Source: Anaerolineae bacterium
GTDB taxonomy: Bacteria; Chloroflexota; Anaerolineae; Aggregatilineales; UBA2796
Direction: 5' to 3'
DNA length: 64,000 nt
Assembly (NCBI GenBank): GCA_019637615.1
Contig: JAHBVJ010000002.1
Span: 124,001-188,000 of the forward strand
Shown piece after piece: positions 61,872 to 64,000 of the stretch (the first letter of the stretch is position 1; each line of letters starts with the position of its first letter). A program made the translations under genes and the position numbers. Under the pieces are notes generated by a model. That model made no database searches. It was not told the origin of the DNA and saw only the letters and a program-made list of their open reading frames with translations.

Positions 61872-62110
61872 CCCTATCTACTAGGCGGTTTGTCACCTGA
61901 TTCAACTTCCAAGCACCGCGACCGCTGCGAGTTCAGTGGCGCACTGGACTCGCTTGGTGGAATACGGGGATAGATGGCGCAATCGGGGTTCCTCACCTTG
62001 TTTCGGGTATAATGGCGCAACTAGTCTGAGCTACTGGCAGCATTCTTCATGGTCATGACTACATTGAACTCTGCTCCGACCTGAACAGATGCGCCGATTT
62101 GAGAAACGCG

Positions 62111-62980
62111 ATGAAAATAGTTACGGATAGTGCTGCCGAAATTACCCGTGAGGAAATGCAAGCTTGGGGGATTCACGTGGTTCCGCTGTTTATCGAGTTT
62201 CCCGATGAGGAAATCGCGGCGGGTGATATCGATCCCGATGAATTCTATAACCGTCTGCGCGCGATGGAGCCACAAATACCAACGACTGCGCAGCCCTCGG
62301 TTGGCATGTTTCTAGATACTTACCGCCAACTTACGGCAACGGGTGAAGAACTCCTCTCCATCCATATTTCTTCGGGCCTGAGCGGCACCGTCAATACCGC
62401 GCGGTTGGCCTCACAGCAGCTCTCGGAGGCCAAGATCACGGTCGTGGACACCTTGACCCTGTCGGCGGCGGAACGGTTTTCCGTCTTGGTAGCGGCAATG
62501 GCGATCAAGAAAGGCTGGCCTTCTCACAAAATCATGGAGCGGCTCACCACCATCCAAAAATCCGAGGATATTGCCTTCACCCTCGAAACGCTGGACTATC
62601 TAGCGCGGGGAGGACGCATCGGGCGGGTGCAAGCATTGGCTGGTTCACTGCTCAAACTTAAGCCCGTCATCAGCGTTGAAAAAACGGATGGGAAATATAA
62701 CACCCTTGGCAAGGGGCGCACGATGCAGCAAACGATGAAGACCATCGTTGACTATTTCGTGACCAAATTCGGCACGAACACGCCTTTGTGGATCACGTTG
62801 ATGCACGGTCAAATCCCCGACAAAGCCGTCATTTTCGAGGAATTGTTGAAATCCAGACTCAAGGTTGCCCGTCTCGATGTACGGCGTGTTTCGCCGGTGC
62901 TAGGTGTGCATACAGGCCCAAGTGTGGTCGGCGCTGGCGTGATGCCGATTGAACTCGTTGGCGACCTGCTGGACACCTGA
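62111..62980 (+). CDS. DegV family fatty-acid-binding protein
   Basis: A 289-residue DegV protein: MKIVTDSAAEITREEMQAWGIHVVPL opening, TAQPSVGMFLDTYRQ with the acid-binding pocket, SIHISSGLSGTVNTARLAS (the phosphate/fatty-acid loop) and closing SPVLGVHTGPSVVGAGV. DegV-type proteins bind fatty acids and serve as FakB carriers for the fatty-acid kinase FakA; that gene is not here. ATG at 62111 chosen over an upstream TTG. Confidence 0.95.
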   Translation: MKIVTDSAAEITREEMQAWGIHVVPLFIEFPDEEIAAGDIDPDEFYNRLRAMEPQIPTTAQPSVGMFLDTYRQLTATGEELLSIHISSGLSGTVNTARLASQQLSEAKITVVDTLTLSAAERFSVLVAAMAIKKGWPSHKIMERLTTIQKSEDIAFTLETLDYLARGGRIGRVQALAGSLLKLKPVISVEKTDGKYNTLGKGRTMQQTMKTIVDYFVTKFGTNTPLWITLMHGQIPDKAVIFEELLKSRLKVARLDVRRVSPVLGVHTGPSVVGAGVMPIELVGDLLDT

Positions 62981-63022
62981 TTTCGGTGATGCTGCCCGCA
63001 CTGTGATGGATCATGACGACAA

Positions 63023-63045
63023 TCCCACGGGAAAACCACGTGGGA
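63023..63045. terminator. Hairpin between convergent DegV and MDR genes
   Basis: Perfect 7-base-pair stem TCCCACG (63023-63029) / CGTGGGA (63039-63045), 9-base loop, in the 101-base convergent gap; no strong T-run. Confidence 0.5.
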
Positions 63046-63081
63046 CTACTTCATTGACCACCACAATAACACTTGCAGCGG

Positions 63082-64000
63082 CTATGCCACCGTGATGACG
63101 ACCTTGCCGCGCGCACGGCCTGTTTCAAGATAGCGGATGGCCTCTGCTGTCTCGTTTAACGGGTAGCATCTGTCCATGACAGGGACGACCTTGCCAGAGG
63201 CAAGCAGCTCTTGCATGACGATCAGATCGTTTTTGTTGGGCTTCACCGTTGGCATCAGGCCGAGACGCTGACCGCCTACCTTCGAGCGGCGCGGGCCGAG
63301 GATCAAGTGCGAAAACATCAGCGGCAGGGAGGTGAAACCAGCCACCACGCACACGCCCTGTGGCTTCAGCGCGCGCTGGTAGGCGGCAAGGGTGCGATTG
63401 CCCACCGTGCAGAAGATCAGGTCATACTGCTGCCCGTTGGCGGTGAAATCCTCCTGCGTATAATCGATGACGTGATCCGCGCCAATCTTGCGCACCATGC
63501 CCAGATTCCGCGTGCTGCACACGCCCGTGACTTCCGCCCCGAAGCTTTTGGCGATCTGCACAGCGAACGTCCCGACGCCGCCAGATGCGCCATTCACCAG
63601 CACCTTGTAGCCAGCTTGAATCTTCCCGTGATCGCGCAGCCCTTGCAAGGCGGTGAGTGCCGCCAGCGGTACCGCTGCCGCTTCCTCAAACGAGACTTTG
63701 GCTGGTTTCAAGACGAGAGTGTCTTCACGCGTGCAGCCATACTCGGCAAACCCGCCCAACCCGTTCAACCAGATGTCCCCGAACACCTCGTCGCCAACCT
63801 GAAACTGCGTTACGCCCTTGCCGACCGCTTCCACCCGTCCCGCGATGTCCGCGCCGAGCTTGGTGACTTTCGGTTTGAACAGTCCATTTTCTAGCCGTGC
63901 CAAAAACGGTGCGGCTCGCATAAAGTGCCAGTCCAGCGCGTTGGCGGACGCCGCCTGAATCTTCACCAAGACTTCATTGTCTTTCGGCGCTGGTTTTTCG
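63082..64000 (-). CDS. MDR-family (zinc-independent) NAD(P)-dependent alcohol/quinone oxidoreductase, N-terminus beyond window
   Basis: At least 306 residues of a medium-chain reductase lacking the zinc-binding Cys. Cofactor region YKVLVNGASGGVGTFAVQIAKSFGAEVTGVCS carries the NADP Rossmann loop; GADHVIDYTQEDF and VVAGFTSLPLMF match the quinone-oxidoreductase type. The frame stays open to base 64000 (upstream residues EKPAPKDNEVLVKIQA), which is the usual family N-terminal pattern PAPxxNEVLVKI, so a start inside the window (TTG at 63969) is not real and the gene continues past the end. Confidence 0.92.
   Translation of the reverse strand, partial: EKPAPKDNEVLVKIQAASANALDWHFMRAAPFLARLENGLFKPKVTKLGADIAGRVEAVGKGVTQFQVGDEVFGDIWLNGLGGFAEYGCTREDTLVLKPAKVSFEEAAAVPLAALTALQGLRDHGKIQAGYKVLVNGASGGVGTFAVQIAKSFGAEVTGVCSTRNLGMVRKIGADHVIDYTQEDFTANGQQYDLIFCTVGNRTLAAYQRALKPQGVCVVAGFTSLPLMFSHLILGPRRSKVGGQRLGLMPTVKPNKNDLIVMQELLASGKVVPVMDRCYPLNETAEAIRYLETGRARGKVVITVA

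Noticed and set aside
63967..63969. TTG at 63969 as the start of the MDR oxidoreductase
   Set aside because: The frame continues open to the window edge with residues matching the family N-terminus, so the true start is outside.

Overview
The window is about 57% GC by eye and carries roughly 55 protein genes with no rRNA, tRNA, CRISPR array, transposase or prophage gene that I could find. The gene complement points to a Chloroflexota bacterium, probably of the Anaerolineae type: a fused transaldolase/glucose-6-phosphate isomerase, a kinase-STAND-WD40 giant protein, an orphan YegI-like kinase, an AmaP-like membrane anchor, HrcA/CIRCE control of groESL, and sugar ABC operons whose Tat-exported binding proteins lack a local ATPase. 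The taxonomic call is inference from gene content; no marker gene was searched.

Left part (1-31 kb): housekeeping and signalling. A yqeY - pgpH(7TM-HD) - ybeY run (minus strand, ybeY cut by the window edge) is followed by a GbsR-type regulator and the 1485-residue kinase/STAND/14-blade WD40 protein. A tandem-GNAT acetyltransferase sits behind a promoter, a 21-codon leader peptide and an intrinsic terminator, i.e. an attenuator. Then come tal-pgi, an IclR regulator with an acyl-CoA dehydrogenase, VOC proteins, an AmaP-like protein, a glycogen-binding (CBM48-like) protein and a glycogen debranching enzyme, a CPBP protease, groEL-groES under a promoter bracketed by two perfect CIRCE elements, a WD40 lipoprotein/secreted protein, OsmC, a nucleotidyltransferase-like protein, a B12-binding radical SAM protein, a DHFR-like reductase and an AraC regulator.

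Centre (31-45 kb): a beta-glycoside utilisation locus. A LacI regulator and a sugar ABC importer (binding protein, two permeases) face a divergent operon with a TolB-like protein, a Gfo/Idh/MocA oxidoreductase, a GH1 beta-glucosidase, a GH2 beta-mannosidase, an aldo/keto reductase and a double-VOC protein. The enzymes have no signal peptides, so imported oligosaccharides are probably cut in the cytoplasm. LacI-type operator candidates overlap or abut promoters in the 610-base divergent region.

Right part (45-62 kb): a sensor kinase, cupin and YegI-like kinase lead into a second sugar locus: GH5-like glycosidase, SDR dehydrogenase, fuconolactonase-like amidohydrolase, FAD-dependent lactate/glycolate-type dehydrogenase, enolase-superfamily dehydratase, FadR-type GntR regulator, a catalytically degenerate SDR, an intact SDR, an NTF2-like protein and a second ABC importer with its own GntR regulator. 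The order of enzyme classes (dehydrogenase, lactonase, dehydratase, dehydrogenase, lactate oxidation) is that of a non-phosphorylating deoxysugar (fucose/rhamnose-like) pathway. Palindromic GntR-like sites sit on three promoters here. DegV and a truncated zinc-independent MDR oxidoreductase close the window.

Many convergent gene ends carry long perfect hairpins, several without a U-tract.
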